From Euryarchaeota archaeon UBA552 (GTDB lineage Archaea; Thermoplasmatota; Poseidoniia; Poseidoniales; Thalassarchaeaceae): 64,000 nt of DNA. This document shows, in pieces, positions 1 through 8,410 of this stretch (the stretch's first letter is position 1; every line of letters begins with the position of its first letter). The notes under the pieces were generated by a model. The model searched no databases, was not told the DNA's origin, and saw only the letters and a program-made list of their open reading frames with translations. A program made the position numbers and the translations under genes. Where the stretch lies: contig DAMH01000027.1 of assembly GCA_002499585.1 (NCBI GenBank), positions 59,059 through 123,058 on the forward strand. Direction: 5' to 3'.

Positions 1-1152
1 GACCCCAATGTGGCTACCATGTTCATGTACGGAGAACTATCAGGAATGTCATTCCCAATGACTGCAACAGGTCCTGCAACCGGCGGAATGCAGATGGAGT
101 GGAATGACATGTATGTCTCTAACATGTACGGGATCTCGGTCGAAGACGCAGCGCTACTGAGATCATGGGTAAAAGATCTGATGTTCGAACAAGTCGTAGG
201 GCTTCTATTAAATTTCCAGTATGGAGCCGGACCTCTAACCACCCAATCGATAACTAACTGGCTCTACGGTTGGTCGGATCCTGTGCTCACCGGGCTGTAT
301 GGATCCGCGAACAGCTGGGTCAGCCTTGAGACCAACGCTACATACTATGGTAGCGGTGGTTTGTCCACTGGTGACTACAGTGTCTATGAAGAGACAACAT
401 CAGCCACCGGCGGTACACCTGGTATGAGGGTGTCCGAAGGATATGTGGATGCCGAAACTGGTGACATATATGGGATGGGCTCAGACATGCCATGGAGATC
501 TGCAGCGGCTGAGGATGCTACATTTGGCCTGCTCACCGCACACGTGGGCAACGACTTCACTGATCAGACGGATGCAATCGGAGGTATTGTTCCAGATGTC
601 GATGAAAGTCAAAAAGTCAACCTTGTCGGTTATGCTTTGGCGGAGACCGAGGTTGTCGGGAACATTGAATTCAAGGGCATACCGATGGTCCATCACAGGG
701 TAGCATTAGACCCAACAGCAAATCAAATACAGGCTAAATTGGTCGGATCTGGCACTGTCGTCGATGTTCTCCCCGGCGCCTTGCCAGTATACTTCGAGTC
801 AAATGTTGACATTTATGTTGAAGAGATAACAGGCATTGCGATGTACGGCAAGAGCATGTCGACCTTCCACTTGGATCTAAGAGGCCCGGGAATGATGAAC
901 CCGACTATCAACGAAGACACAGTGCCCGTATTCGAGATACACACTTCCTCTGAGATATCGAATGAAGATGCTGATGAGTTTGTCGCCGCGGTTCTTGACA
1001 ACCAGGGAGTACTCTACTGGACGGACTTTGGTACAGCGGCTGAAGGAAGTTCGGATGATCTCGCAGATTTCCTCGCAGTTGCACTTTATTTGGTAGCAAT
1101 CTACCTAGTGATTGTTGGGGCACGAGGGATGCAGCGTCCAGAGGAAGATTGA
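1..1152 (+). CDS. Membrane-anchored extracytoplasmic protein, 5' end missing (possibly DUF3068/PorA-like)
   Basis: The reading frame is open from the first base, so the true N-terminus lies outside the window. About 380 residues are visible. They are rich in Gly, Ser, Thr, Asp and Tyr, as expected of an exported protein. A single hydrophobic segment near the C-terminus (around residues 355-372) is followed by a short tail GARGMQRPEED, so the bulk should face outside with a C-terminal anchor. The stretch around VDIYVEEITGIAMYG resembles the VEPxTG strand of DUF3068/PorA-like proteins; this is a weak resemblance and the family call is tentative. It converges on the peroxiredoxin gene 6 bases away. 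Confidence 0.7.
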   Translation, partial: DPNVATMFMYGELSGMSFPMTATGPATGGMQMEWNDMYVSNMYGISVEDAALLRSWVKDLMFEQVVGLLLNFQYGAGPLTTQSITNWLYGWSDPVLTGLYGSANSWVSLETNATYYGSGGLSTGDYSVYEETTSATGGTPGMRVSEGYVDAETGDIYGMGSDMPWRSAAAEDATFGLLTAHVGNDFTDQTDAIGGIVPDVDESQKVNLVGYALAETEVVGNIEFKGIPMVHHRVALDPTANQIQAKLVGSGTVVDVLPGALPVYFESNVDIYVEEITGIAMYGKSMSTFHLDLRGPGMMNPTINEDTVPVFEIHTSSEISNEDADEFVAAVLDNQGVLYWTDFGTAAEGSSDDLADFLAVALYLVAIYLVIVGARGMQRPEED

Positions 1153-1158
1153 CTTCGC

Positions 1159-1623
1159 TCAATCACCAGAGATATGTGACATGACATCCGAATAATCCGG
1201 TTGGATACCTGGATTATCGGCTGCCCATGCGTAGCTTATTTTCCCATCGGGCTCGACGAGGAACACCGATCTTGTGGCCACCTTGTAACCCTGTATCACG
1301 AAGTTCTCGTAACCTACTCCATAGGCATCAATTACAGATCGGTGAACGTCAGACAGCAATGGGAACTCAATACCATTCGACTTGGCAAAGGCGGCGTTGG
1401 AAAATGGTGCATCGACAGATATGCCTACTACTTTACAACCGGCGTTCTCTAGTTCCGACATCATATCGGCAAAGGAGCACATCTCCTCTGTGCATACGCC
1501 TGTGAAGGCAGCAGGGTAAAAGACGATCAGTAGTCTGTGTTTTTTGTAGTCTTCAGTGTTGAATATCGATTTATCTTGGGCGGTCAGAAGGAAGTCTGGC
1601 GCCAAATCACCTACGCTAAGCAT
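1159..1623 (-). CDS. Peroxiredoxin, Bcp/AhpC-TSA family
   Basis: A 154-residue thioredoxin-fold peroxidase that should reduce hydrogen peroxide and organic peroxides with thiols. It begins with the family pattern VGDLAPDF, and the active site reads FYPAAFTGVCTEEMC, with the peroxidatic Cys at 44 and a second Cys at 49. The spacing of the second Cys and the overall length suit the BCP/PrxQ class, where Cys-Cys spacing of five is used. It is the last gene of a prf1-argS-prx run on the minus strand, with a gap of 39 bases after argS. The electron donor is not evident from context. Confidence 0.93.
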   Translation of the reverse strand: MLSVGDLAPDFLLTAQDKSIFNTEDYKKHRLLIVFYPAAFTGVCTEEMCSFADMMSELENAGCKVVGISVDAPFSNAAFAKSNGIEFPLLSDVHRSVIDAYGVGYENFVIQGYKVATRSVFLVEPDGKISYAWAADNPGIQPDYSDVMSHISGD

Positions 1624-1662
1624 GGCATTGCCAGAGGGATTGAGTTCACGAACCCTCCGGTC

Positions 1663-3399
1663 TCACATTCTTTCTGGGGCTTCTACTCCCAAGAGCCCCA
1701 TGCCAGTCTTCAGTACCGTGCCGGTGATTGTGCATATTGACACTCTCTCTGATCTCAATATTGGATCCTCGACCAGTACTGGGCATTTCTCATAGAACGC
1801 TCCAAATGCCTGGGCTATTCTGTGTAACTGCTGGCATATTCGATGAGGAGCTAGGTCTCTGGCGGCTATGTTTACGGATTCAGGAAATCTTAGGATCTCT
1901 TTTGCCAGCCTTAATTCTGTATCTTCCCTGAGGTTGAAGATCATTGATCCATTTGTAATGCCATCCTTCTTGTTCCGATTGATTATGCTGTTAATTCTCG
2001 CGTGTGCATACTGCAAATACGGTCCGGTGTCCCCCTCGAAACTCAGCATTTTATCCCAATCGAAGACATAGTCTCGATTCCGATCTGCTTTCAGGTCGTG
2101 ATATTTTACCGCTCCTACTCCCACAATCCTAGCTATTCTTGACCTTTCCTCAGGGTTGATTTTAGGGTTTCTTTCAGCGACTGATTTTTCGGCTCTTTCA
2201 ACAGCCTCGGTCAGCAAGTCTAGCAACTTTACCGCGCCGCCACTCCTGCTCTTCAGTTTCCCGCCCTCAGGACTCAAAACAAGGCCAAATTGAACGTGCC
2301 GAGTAGTGTGATTCGGATCGATGAAACCGCCGAGACGGGCGCTGGCGAATACCATCTCGAAATGTTGTTTTTGTTCTGCGCCCACGACATAAATCAGATC
2401 CTCTGCGCCTAGTCTCTCGACTCTGTCTATGATGCAGGCCAAGTCTGATGTGGCGTAGTTATAACCTCCATCAGCCTTCTTTACGATTAGAGGTAGTTTT
2501 TCTCCTTCCCTGTTCACCCATTCTCCGGGGTATATTACTTGTGCACCATCATTTATTTCAACCAACCCAGATTCGTTCAGCCTGTGAAGAACGCTTGGTA
2601 GAAGGGGATCATAATATGATTCGCCCATTATGTCCTTATCCGTCAATAGAACCCCCAATAATTCGTACACTTCCTTGAAGTGCTCCAAGGAAATATGAAC
2701 TAACTGCCGCCATATCACAAGAGTTTCTTCGTCACCCGCCTGCAGTTTGACAACCCGGTTTCTAGATCTCATCCGGAAATCATCATCACTGTCAAAAATT
2801 TCGCGGGTCTGACGATAAAATTCCCCCAAATCAGACAAAGCCTCTTCTGGTTTTACTCCAGATGTCTTTAGGTTCTCCATTCTTTCAATCAACATGCCAA
2901 ACGGGGTGCCCCAGTCTCCGATGTGATTTTCCCTGATCACACTGCAACCTTTTGACTCCAATATCCTTACGAGAGAATCGCCAATAACCGTCGACCTGAG
3001 ATGGCCTACGTGCATTTCTTTAGCAATGTTAGGTGAGGAGTAGTCAATTACTACTTTTCTCTTTGCGTCACGGGAAATACCACAATTTTGACCCATGGAT
3101 AGTTCTGTTATTCTTTTTGTTACCCATGACGGGTCTGCTACGATGTTGACGAATCCAGATTTAGAAGTAACTTGACCAATTCCCTCGAGTTCAGGTCGAA
3201 TTTGGTTTGCGACATGTTCGGCTATTTCTTGGGGAGATTTTTTTAGTTCTCGGGAAAACCTGTGAAATGGGATTGCTACGTCTCCTTGTGACTGGTCCGT
3301 GGCCTTTCCGATAATCGAGTTGATGTCAACTCCAGTCAAATTTAATTTATTCAATACGGGCTGAAGTGCTTTGGATATGGGCATGTGTAGTTCACGCAT
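1663..3399 (-). CDS. argS: Arginyl-tRNA synthetase
   Basis: A class I aminoacyl-tRNA synthetase of 578 residues charging tRNA-Arg. The N-terminal additional domain (about 1-110) is followed by the catalytic Rossmann fold with the HIGH-type motif HVGH at 130-133 in the context SSPNIAKEMHVGHLRST. The KMSKS region is replaced by LKSRSGG, as is usual in many ArgRS. The C-terminal DALR anticodon-binding domain ends the protein. The length is normal for the family. An internal Met at residue 6 (MPISKAL) is an alternative start. The gene begins 4 bases after prf1 ends, so the two are probably co-transcribed. Confidence 0.97.
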   Translation of the reverse strand: MRELHMPISKALQPVLNKLNLTGVDINSIIGKATDQSQGDVAIPFHRFSRELKKSPQEIAEHVANQIRPELEGIGQVTSKSGFVNIVADPSWVTKRITELSMGQNCGISRDAKRKVVIDYSSPNIAKEMHVGHLRSTVIGDSLVRILESKGCSVIRENHIGDWGTPFGMLIERMENLKTSGVKPEEALSDLGEFYRQTREIFDSDDDFRMRSRNRVVKLQAGDEETLVIWRQLVHISLEHFKEVYELLGVLLTDKDIMGESYYDPLLPSVLHRLNESGLVEINDGAQVIYPGEWVNREGEKLPLIVKKADGGYNYATSDLACIIDRVERLGAEDLIYVVGAEQKQHFEMVFASARLGGFIDPNHTTRHVQFGLVLSPEGGKLKSRSGGAVKLLDLLTEAVERAEKSVAERNPKINPEERSRIARIVGVGAVKYHDLKADRNRDYVFDWDKMLSFEGDTGPYLQYAHARINSIINRNKKDGITNGSMIFNLREDTELRLAKEILRFPESVNIAARDLAPHRICQQLHRIAQAFGAFYEKCPVLVEDPILRSERVSICTITGTVLKTGMGLLGVEAPERM

Positions 3400-3403
3400 A
3401 GCA

Positions 3404-4651
3404 TCAATTCCATGGATACCTCAAAACTGCTGCTATTCCCCCGAAACTGTTCGCAAGTGTAGCACCCTCTTCGGAGTCTAATGATACCAAGGAAACCTTG
3501 GATGCCGTCCTGCTGGCGAGAATGCTTAGATCATCGACGATGTCAAGTGTTTTCGAAGCATCCTCTTTTACAGAATTATTTCCACAATCGGGGCATTTCG
3601 GAGGTTCATAGGGCACCTGTTGAGAAGTGCTCCATTCAGAGCGGCACGACTTGCAGACCCAACCAACTCTCTGCATCCTTAGTCCCTCCGAGAGTAGGAG
3701 TGTTTCTACTGCTCCTTGCTCCAAAGCCGCCCTGACCAGCACTTCTCCATAGGTGGCTTTGGGGTTTGCTTGCATGACCTCACGGAGAAATCGATCTACT
3801 AGTTCCCTTTCAGCATCAAGGTCAATCTTGTCCATTAATCCACCGGCTCTTTGCACGAGCTCTCTCAGACCACTCTCGTTGGAGTAACCAACGTCGAAAT
3901 AAGGCTCTCTTACAAGCTTCTTAATTTCGTGATGAAGATAGTCGTTCTTCATAACAAAATCCTTAGTTCCACCTGGTCCACCGACAATTATTCCACTTAT
4001 GTTCTCGATGTTAGGGAGCCAATAGGAACAGGCGTGTTCTGTTGCCCTTTTGAAGAAGTTGTGGGCAGCCTCCTCAATCAACCTCTCGAATCTTTGAGCA
4101 GATTGGCCGCCCTGTCTGTGTTTTCCCATTATGTTGCTTTGTAGCTCCTCTTGGCAATGAATCCTCCTTCCAGTGGCTATCCCGTAGGCTGCTTCGCCTC
4201 TATCGATCACAAACAGCCCGTATGATGTCCTGTCGATGAGCATCTCCTCAAGTTGGGATATCTCAAAAACAGAGTCGCACCTATACCTAAAGGATTGAAG
4301 TGTTTCAGGTGGGTCGTCCAGTACAACAGAAACAAGTTTTGTTTTGTTGTTGCCCACGATTACATGGCCCACAAACAGTGCAATCCCTCTTTCACCGGGC
4401 GAGGGATGTCTGTTTAAGGTGGCAATAGCAGATTCGATCGCGTCCTGTACATGTTTCTTTGTGGACTTGGATTTGATATTCGCAGCCTGTCCGGCCTCTT
4501 GAGATAGTTGTTGACGGACATCATGTATCTTCTTGTCGGGAGGGATCAGCACGGAAACTAATTCTGTGCCCATCCCCTTCATAACACGAAGATCTTCCAG
4601 AGACTTCTTGAGTCTTAATCTTCGATATTGTTGTTCCGGGTCCTCAGTCAT
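3404..4651 (-). CDS. prf1: Peptide chain release factor aRF1 (eRF1 family)
   Basis: Archaeal release factor that recognises all three stop codons and triggers peptidyl-tRNA hydrolysis. With the chosen start (MTEDPEQQ) it has 415 residues, the family norm. The NIKS stop-codon recognition motif is at 58-61 and the catalytic GGQ at 181-183 within KHRQGGQSAQRF. Two CxxC pairs (CKSC and CPDC) near residues 330-365 mark a zinc-binding region typical of archaeal aRF1. A longer frame to 4735 exists, but the extra 28 residues do not resemble the family. It is divergent from pyrH and leads the prf1-argS-prx run. Confidence 0.97.
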   Translation of the reverse strand: MTEDPEQQYRRLRLKKSLEDLRVMKGMGTELVSVLIPPDKKIHDVRQQLSQEAGQAANIKSKSTKKHVQDAIESAIATLNRHPSPGERGIALFVGHVIVGNNKTKLVSVVLDDPPETLQSFRYRCDSVFEISQLEEMLIDRTSYGLFVIDRGEAAYGIATGRRIHCQEELQSNIMGKHRQGGQSAQRFERLIEEAAHNFFKRATEHACSYWLPNIENISGIIVGGPGGTKDFVMKNDYLHHEIKKLVREPYFDVGYSNESGLRELVQRAGGLMDKIDLDAERELVDRFLREVMQANPKATYGEVLVRAALEQGAVETLLLSEGLRMQRVGWVCKSCRSEWSTSQQVPYEPPKCPDCGNNSVKEDASKTLDIVDDLSILASRTASKVSLVSLDSEEGATLANSFGGIAAVLRYPWN

Positions 4652-4746
4652 ACCCTCGCTCCTGCACCAACCTGAGGGGAGAGATTGATGAAGCCTGTGG
4701 GAAAAACAGACGAGTTGTTGATAGACATCAACCATGTGGGAAGACC

Positions 4747-5448
4747 GTGGATGTTCGCGTAATTGCGCTGGGAGGATCTCTTCTGAGTGATGATTCTATC
4801 GTGTTTGAAAAATGGATGGAAGGTCTTGCCGAGATATTGAAGAAGCGTTCTGATCAAGAATCGAAGACGGTCCTCGTTGTAGGTGGCGGGGCTGTCGCGA
4901 GGAATGCCATAAATGTGGTTTCCAAAACAACCAGAGACAGGGATTCGCTTGACAGGGTCGGTATTTCAGCCACCCGTTTGAATGCCACCATCATAAGGGA
5001 GAAGCTCCTTTCACTTGGAGTTCACGTCTCCAGAGAGGAACCGACCTCTGTACAGGATGCGATACGAAACACAGGACATGAACTACTTGTGATGGGCGGG
5101 ACTGAACCGGGCCATACGACCGATTGCGTGGCGATTGAAATTGCAATCGGAATCAAGGCCCAGTCCTGTCTAATAGCAACAAATGTCTCTCATGTATACA
5201 CAAGTGATCCGAGCACGGATCCGAATGCTACTCCAATATCGACTATGAGCCATGAAGATCTCAGAGTTCTTGTTGGTGAGCCAAAGGATCACAAAGCTGG
5301 GGGAAGGTCAGTTGTCGATCCTGTAGGCGCCAAGATAGCAAGAGAATCTGACCTTGACCTAGACATTGTGGATGGTCGAGACCATTCAGCGATGAGTAAT
5401 GCGCTTGCAGGATTGAAGTTCAATGGAACGCAGATAAGCGTCAAGTGA
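4747..5448 (+). CDS. pyrH: Uridylate kinase (UMP kinase), archaeal type
   Basis: Amino-acid-kinase-fold enzyme of 233 residues that phosphorylates UMP to UDP in pyrimidine synthesis. It starts at GTG with VIALGGSLLS, then VLVVGGGAVARN (the nucleotide-binding glycine loop, about 44-55) and MGGTEPGHTTDC (about 116-127), which is characteristic of archaeal UMP kinases. The segment NVSHVYTSDPSTDPNA corresponds to the ATP-site NVDGVYDxDP loop, somewhat diverged. The next gene follows after 4 bases. carAB, another pyrimidine locus, lies 12 kb away. Confidence 0.95.
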   Translation: MDVRVIALGGSLLSDDSIVFEKWMEGLAEILKKRSDQESKTVLVVGGGAVARNAINVVSKTTRDRDSLDRVGISATRLNATIIREKLLSLGVHVSREEPTSVQDAIRNTGHELLVMGGTEPGHTTDCVAIEIAIGIKAQSCLIATNVSHVYTSDPSTDPNATPISTMSHEDLRVLVGEPKDHKAGGRSVVDPVGAKIARESDLDLDIVDGRDHSAMSNALAGLKFNGTQISVK

Positions 5449-5452
5449 TTGG

Positions 5453-5680
5453 GTGAATGTGATGAGTCAGGGGAATAGAGGTCGAAATACAATGACTCCT
5501 CACCGGCACTGCATAGTTTGTTGGACCCCGATACCACTTGACAGAGACCCGGCGATATGCAGGGCCGATGAATGTGCAAAGATAAACGTCAAGAGGGAAG
5601 CTTCCAGAAAGCGGTTTACCGTAATGCTATACCTATTCCCTGCCATAGCTCTAGTTCTTGCCTTCCTATCAGCTGTGTAA
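5453..5680 (+). CDS. Small zinc-ribbon membrane protein (DUF2116-like)
   Basis: A protein of at most 75 residues read from a GTG start. Internal ATG codons at residues 4 and 14 give shorter forms; the last (MTPHRHC) best matches the usual length. A zinc ribbon HCIVCWTPIPLDRDPAICRADEC provides four cysteines in CxxC and CxxxxC spacing. A single C-terminal transmembrane helix of about 20 residues follows. This layout matches DUF2116 archaeal zinc ribbons, whose function is unknown. It begins 4 bases after pyrH and is probably co-transcribed with it. Confidence 0.8.
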   Translation: MNVMSQGNRGRNTMTPHRHCIVCWTPIPLDRDPAICRADECAKINVKREASRKRFTVMLYLFPAIALVLAFLSAV

Positions 5681-5718
5681 GCGCAAGCGTCATTTTTGTA
5701 TGCGTCTAGCGAACTGCC

Positions 5719-6303
5719 ATGCGGGTAGTCCGTATCCTCTCTGTTTTGCCCGGCGCAGTCGGAGTGTTCTGTCTTTTAATCGGCGGAATTAGCATGCTTG
5801 GGATCGGTCTGGATACGGAGCGCACCCAGATACCAGTGGTTCCATGCACAGAGGTTTCTGATGAAGGGTGTTTGGTTGGCATGACCGGATCTGATCTCAC
5901 CGTACCGGGAGGCTTTGTGATCCTTGATGTTAGGATGGACATAGCATGGAGTGAACCATCAAAAAGTTGGATTGGTGTTGTTGACGCAAGTTTTGCAGAA
6001 AAATGTCCCCCTGACGCTGATGGTTTAACTACATGCAACAAAGATGATTTTGAATACGTTTCAGGGGGGCCTGAATCATCCGGGGACTTTGTGTTTGACC
6101 TACAACCAGGGGCATACAGGTTCGTCTCGGCCGGCAGAGAGGGTGCTGACCTTGACGAGCAGCTAGTGACGATAAGTTCAGAATTAGCGATTGCACCTCT
6201 ATTCGAGTTGATTTTCGTCGCTGTAGGTGCCGTGCTTCTTTTGTGCGCGATCGAGATGATCTATCCCGTGGAAGTGCTGTGGAAACGATTCATAAAACAG
6301 TGA
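5719..6303 (+). CDS. Two-helix membrane protein with extracytoplasmic domain, unknown function
   Basis: A 194-residue protein I do not recognise. An N-terminal hydrophobic helix (about 8-30) and a C-terminal helix (about 160-180) flank a polar domain of about 125 residues. That domain has four cysteines (in PCTEVSDEGC and CPPDADGLTTC) that could form disulfides outside the cell. The centre looks beta-rich (FVFDLQPGAYRFVSAGREGAD), similar in feel to small Ig-like or jelly-roll domains. It ends with a basic WKRFIKQ, placing the tail in the cytoplasm. It is followed by a short zinc-ribbon gene in the same direction. Confidence 0.75.
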   Translation: MRVVRILSVLPGAVGVFCLLIGGISMLGIGLDTERTQIPVVPCTEVSDEGCLVGMTGSDLTVPGGFVILDVRMDIAWSEPSKSWIGVVDASFAEKCPPDADGLTTCNKDDFEYVSGGPESSGDFVFDLQPGAYRFVSAGREGADLDEQLVTISSELAIAPLFELIFVAVGAVLLLCAIEMIYPVEVLWKRFIKQ

Positions 6304-6347
6304 TTATTTGCGCTTTGTTGAATAACTATGGGTCTTACGTGATTGCC

Positions 6348-6467
6348 ATGAGGTCTCAAAAGTGCGCCAACTGCAACACCCCGGTGGAGGTTGAAGGCCT
6401 TCCCAGGTCATTCGGTGGTTTCTACATTTACTGCAAGGTTTGCGGCCATAACTGGTTAGTCGAATGA
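6348..6467 (+). CDS. Tiny zinc-ribbon protein
   Basis: A 39-residue product from the ATG at 6348, with C at 6 and 9 and C at 29 and 32, i.e. CANC and CKVC separated by about 20 residues. This is a minimal rubredoxin-knuckle zinc ribbon. The last base triplets overlap the end of NOG1 on the other strand by 12 bases. The longer open frame from 6243 overlaps the preceding gene and lacks family-like sequence, so the short form is preferred. Possible roles are nucleic-acid or protein binding; nothing in the context decides this. Confidence 0.6.
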   Translation: MRSQKCANCNTPVEVEGLPRSFGGFYIYCKVCGHNWLVE

Positions 6468-7511
6468 TTCCTCTTCTACGCCAGTAAACTGTCGTGGCCA
6501 ATCATCTGGTAACTCCAAAGGATCTCCCACAGCGTCAGCGTCAATCATCTTGATTGTTCTAGCCCTGAGATCCTCTAGTCCGTCTGACTCGATTGAACTT
6601 ACCTTTATGGCCCCTGGAATATCTCTTTTCGATGGCAAATCGGACTTGGAGTGCAGAACAATCATCTTCTTGGCACTCATTAGCGACTCAACTTCCTCAA
6701 GCAAGTTGAGTTGGTCTCTCAGGGGCGTTCCTCCGGATTCCGAGGGATCGACGAGAAACAATACCAAGTCTCCTATGTTTTCTAGGGCCGCTATGGCCTG
6801 CATCTCAATTTGGTTGCGTTTCGTATTTGGACGGTCGAGTAGGCCCGGTGTGTCGACCATCTGATATTTTCTTCTCCTATGGTTGAAGTGCCCCAGATGT
6901 AGCCTCTTCGTTGTGAACGGGTACGCGGCCACTTCTGGTTCTCCGGAGGAAAGTGCGGAAATCAATGCAGATTTACCAACATTTGGGGCACCGGCCACGA
7001 CAATACATGGATCACCAGGATCAATGGATGGGAGCTCTCTCAACACATCTCTCGCATTGTTTAGCCATTCAAGCTCTTGAGATAGTTGTTCGAGGACTGA
7101 AGCGAATCTTCCGTATGCGGCTCTTCTACTTACATGGAAGCCGTCTATATCTCTGATCCTCAGCATTTCTGACTGGATTCTGCCTCCAATTTTTCTTATT
7201 TGCTGCGCGCCCCACTGGATGGCTCCCAAATTTCTACGATATTCGTCCGCACCGACCGACGCATCTATCAATGCCTGATCAAATACAGACAGGGAATTCA
7301 AACTTGGCCACCTGTCGACCCAATCTAACAAGGTTGTCGCGATTGTGTCGGAGGCAGATTGGACCATTCTATTCATCTGTTTTCTCACCCTGTGATATTT
7401 GTCGGGGTCGTCCACCAAGCCCGATAATTTGCTTGCGCGGCGAAAGGCCTTGTCTATGATCTCTTGAGGAAGGAGGACTGTCGGAATTCTACGCCATTCC
7501 GCCGTTACCAT
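6456..7511 (-). CDS. GTPase NOG1 family, ribosome biogenesis
   Basis: A 351-residue NOG1-type GTPase, expected to act in large-subunit ribosome assembly. The N-terminal NOG1 domain opens with RIPTVLLPQEIIDKAFRRASK, a family signature that fixes the start at 7511 rather than at the open frame start 7574. The G domain shows G1 GAPNVGKS at 174-181 and G3 DTPG at 220-223. G4 is SKSD at 288-291 instead of the usual NKxD, so guanine specificity may be relaxed. It overlaps the tiny zinc-ribbon gene tail to tail by 12 bases. Confidence 0.93.
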   Translation of the reverse strand: MVTAEWRRIPTVLLPQEIIDKAFRRASKLSGLVDDPDKYHRVRKQMNRMVQSASDTIATTLLDWVDRWPSLNSLSVFDQALIDASVGADEYRRNLGAIQWGAQQIRKIGGRIQSEMLRIRDIDGFHVSRRAAYGRFASVLEQLSQELEWLNNARDVLRELPSIDPGDPCIVVAGAPNVGKSALISALSSGEPEVAAYPFTTKRLHLGHFNHRRRKYQMVDTPGLLDRPNTKRNQIEMQAIAALENIGDLVLFLVDPSESGGTPLRDQLNLLEEVESLMSAKKMIVLHSKSDLPSKRDIPGAIKVSSIESDGLEDLRARTIKMIDADAVGDPLELPDDWPRQFTGVEEESFD

Positions 7512-7584
7512 GTCATTACCCTTGGGAGGCCGCTTGTTAACATGGTCTTGAACTGCTTGGCTGTAAACCAACAAGATTACGTTT

Positions 7585-7594
7585 TACTTAATTA
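7585..7594 (+). promoter_or_regulatory. TATA box, leaderless arrangement
   Basis: The AT-rich decamer TACTTAATTA lies at -32 to -23 relative to the ATG at 7617. Archaeal TATA boxes sit about 26 bases before the transcription start, so the transcript would begin at or within a base or two of the start codon. The element is nearly symmetric and could also fire toward NOG1, leaving that gene a leader of roughly 50 bases. Confidence 0.6.
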
Positions 7595-7616
7595 GGCAGG
7601 GTATTGAGCGAAGGGT

Positions 7617-8066
7617 ATGCCAACCACAGACGGGACCCGATCTGCGAGTCTTCCCGACTGGGCAGAGGAGTTCTACACATCACATGGCCGCCCAGACATC
7701 ACTTCATTCGGAGACGTCTACGTGGGTCCTCTGATGGGAAGGAAATCCGGCCTCAGGAAGGATGACTTGGTTGAAATGGTCATCGATGCAAGGTCGGTCA
7801 AGGCTGATCAGCCAAACATAATCAGAGGCATGCTAATATCCACAGGCAGGAGTTCCATAGATATGCTAGATGAGGCTGGGTTGTTTCGATCCTTCTCGAG
7901 AGACGTGGTAGTTGAAATACGGCTAATTGCCCACATGAGGCCTCAGTATATCGACGACGAGGAGTTGTTATTTTTCGAGCGAGAGGATATGCGGAGAAGA
8001 ACAAGTGTGAGTGAGCAGGCCGAACGACTTGCAGATGGGCATGATGACTCGCACGTCTGGGGGTGA
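7617..8066 (+). CDS. Conserved-looking hypothetical protein, 149 aa
   Basis: I do not recognise this 149-residue soluble protein. It has no signal peptide or membrane helix. The first 65 residues contain a proline/glycine-rich part (SFGDVYVGPLMGRKSG). The middle is alternating hydrophobic and could form a small alpha/beta fold. The C-terminus is highly charged (FEREDMRRRTSVSEQAERLADGHDD cut short here) and probably helical. It is the first gene of a tight run with the pterin dehydratase (6 bases downstream) and the nitroreductase, which suggests a shared pathway involving pterin or flavin chemistry. Confidence 0.7.
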   Translation: MPTTDGTRSASLPDWAEEFYTSHGRPDITSFGDVYVGPLMGRKSGLRKDDLVEMVIDARSVKADQPNIIRGMLISTGRSSIDMLDEAGLFRSFSRDVVVEIRLIAHMRPQYIDDEELLFFEREDMRRRTSVSEQAERLADGHDDSHVWG

Positions 8067-8072
8067 ATTACA

Positions 8073-8399
8073 ATGACAGAACTGAACAAGAAGACATGCG
8101 TACCATGCCAAGGTGGCGTCCCGCCAATGAGTGGGGATGCGATATCAAAACTAATGCCTGAAATCGATGCTGCATGGAGCGTGGTGGACCAGCATCACCT
8201 CGTAAGAACATGGGGTTTTCCAGATTTCATCACGGCGCTTGAATTTCTTAACTCAGCAGGAGCTATCTGCGAACTTGAGGGGCACCATGCAGATTTTGAG
8301 ATTGGTTGGGGTAGGGTAGTGGCACAGATCTGGACACACAAGATCGATGGGCTCACAGAGTCAGATTTCATACTGGCTGCGAAGTTGGACCAGCTTTGA
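8073..8399 (+). CDS. Pterin-4a-carbinolamine dehydratase
   Basis: A 108-residue PCD/DCoH-type protein. The family dehydrates 4a-hydroxy-tetrahydropterin or, in organisms without aromatic hydroxylases, may act in molybdopterin or folate side reactions. The family pattern is clear: LVRTWGFPDFITALEFLNSAGAICELEGHHADFEIG (written here as two parts in the protein, around residues 44-80), containing the H-H-x(n) dyad EGHHAD, then WTHKIDGLTESDFILAAKLD. The N-terminus has an additional CVPCQGG, also common in prokaryotic PCDs. No aromatic amino-acid hydroxylase is seen in the window. It lies between an unknown gene and a nitroreductase. Confidence 0.93.
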   Translation: MTELNKKTCVPCQGGVPPMSGDAISKLMPEIDAAWSVVDQHHLVRTWGFPDFITALEFLNSAGAICELEGHHADFEIGWGRVVAQIWTHKIDGLTESDFILAAKLDQL

Positions 8400-8410
8400 C
8401 AGGTGGCATC

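Noticed and set aside
4652..4735. N-terminal extension of aRF1
   Set aside because: The extra 28 residues do not resemble the family and would extend into the divergent promoter region of pyrH.
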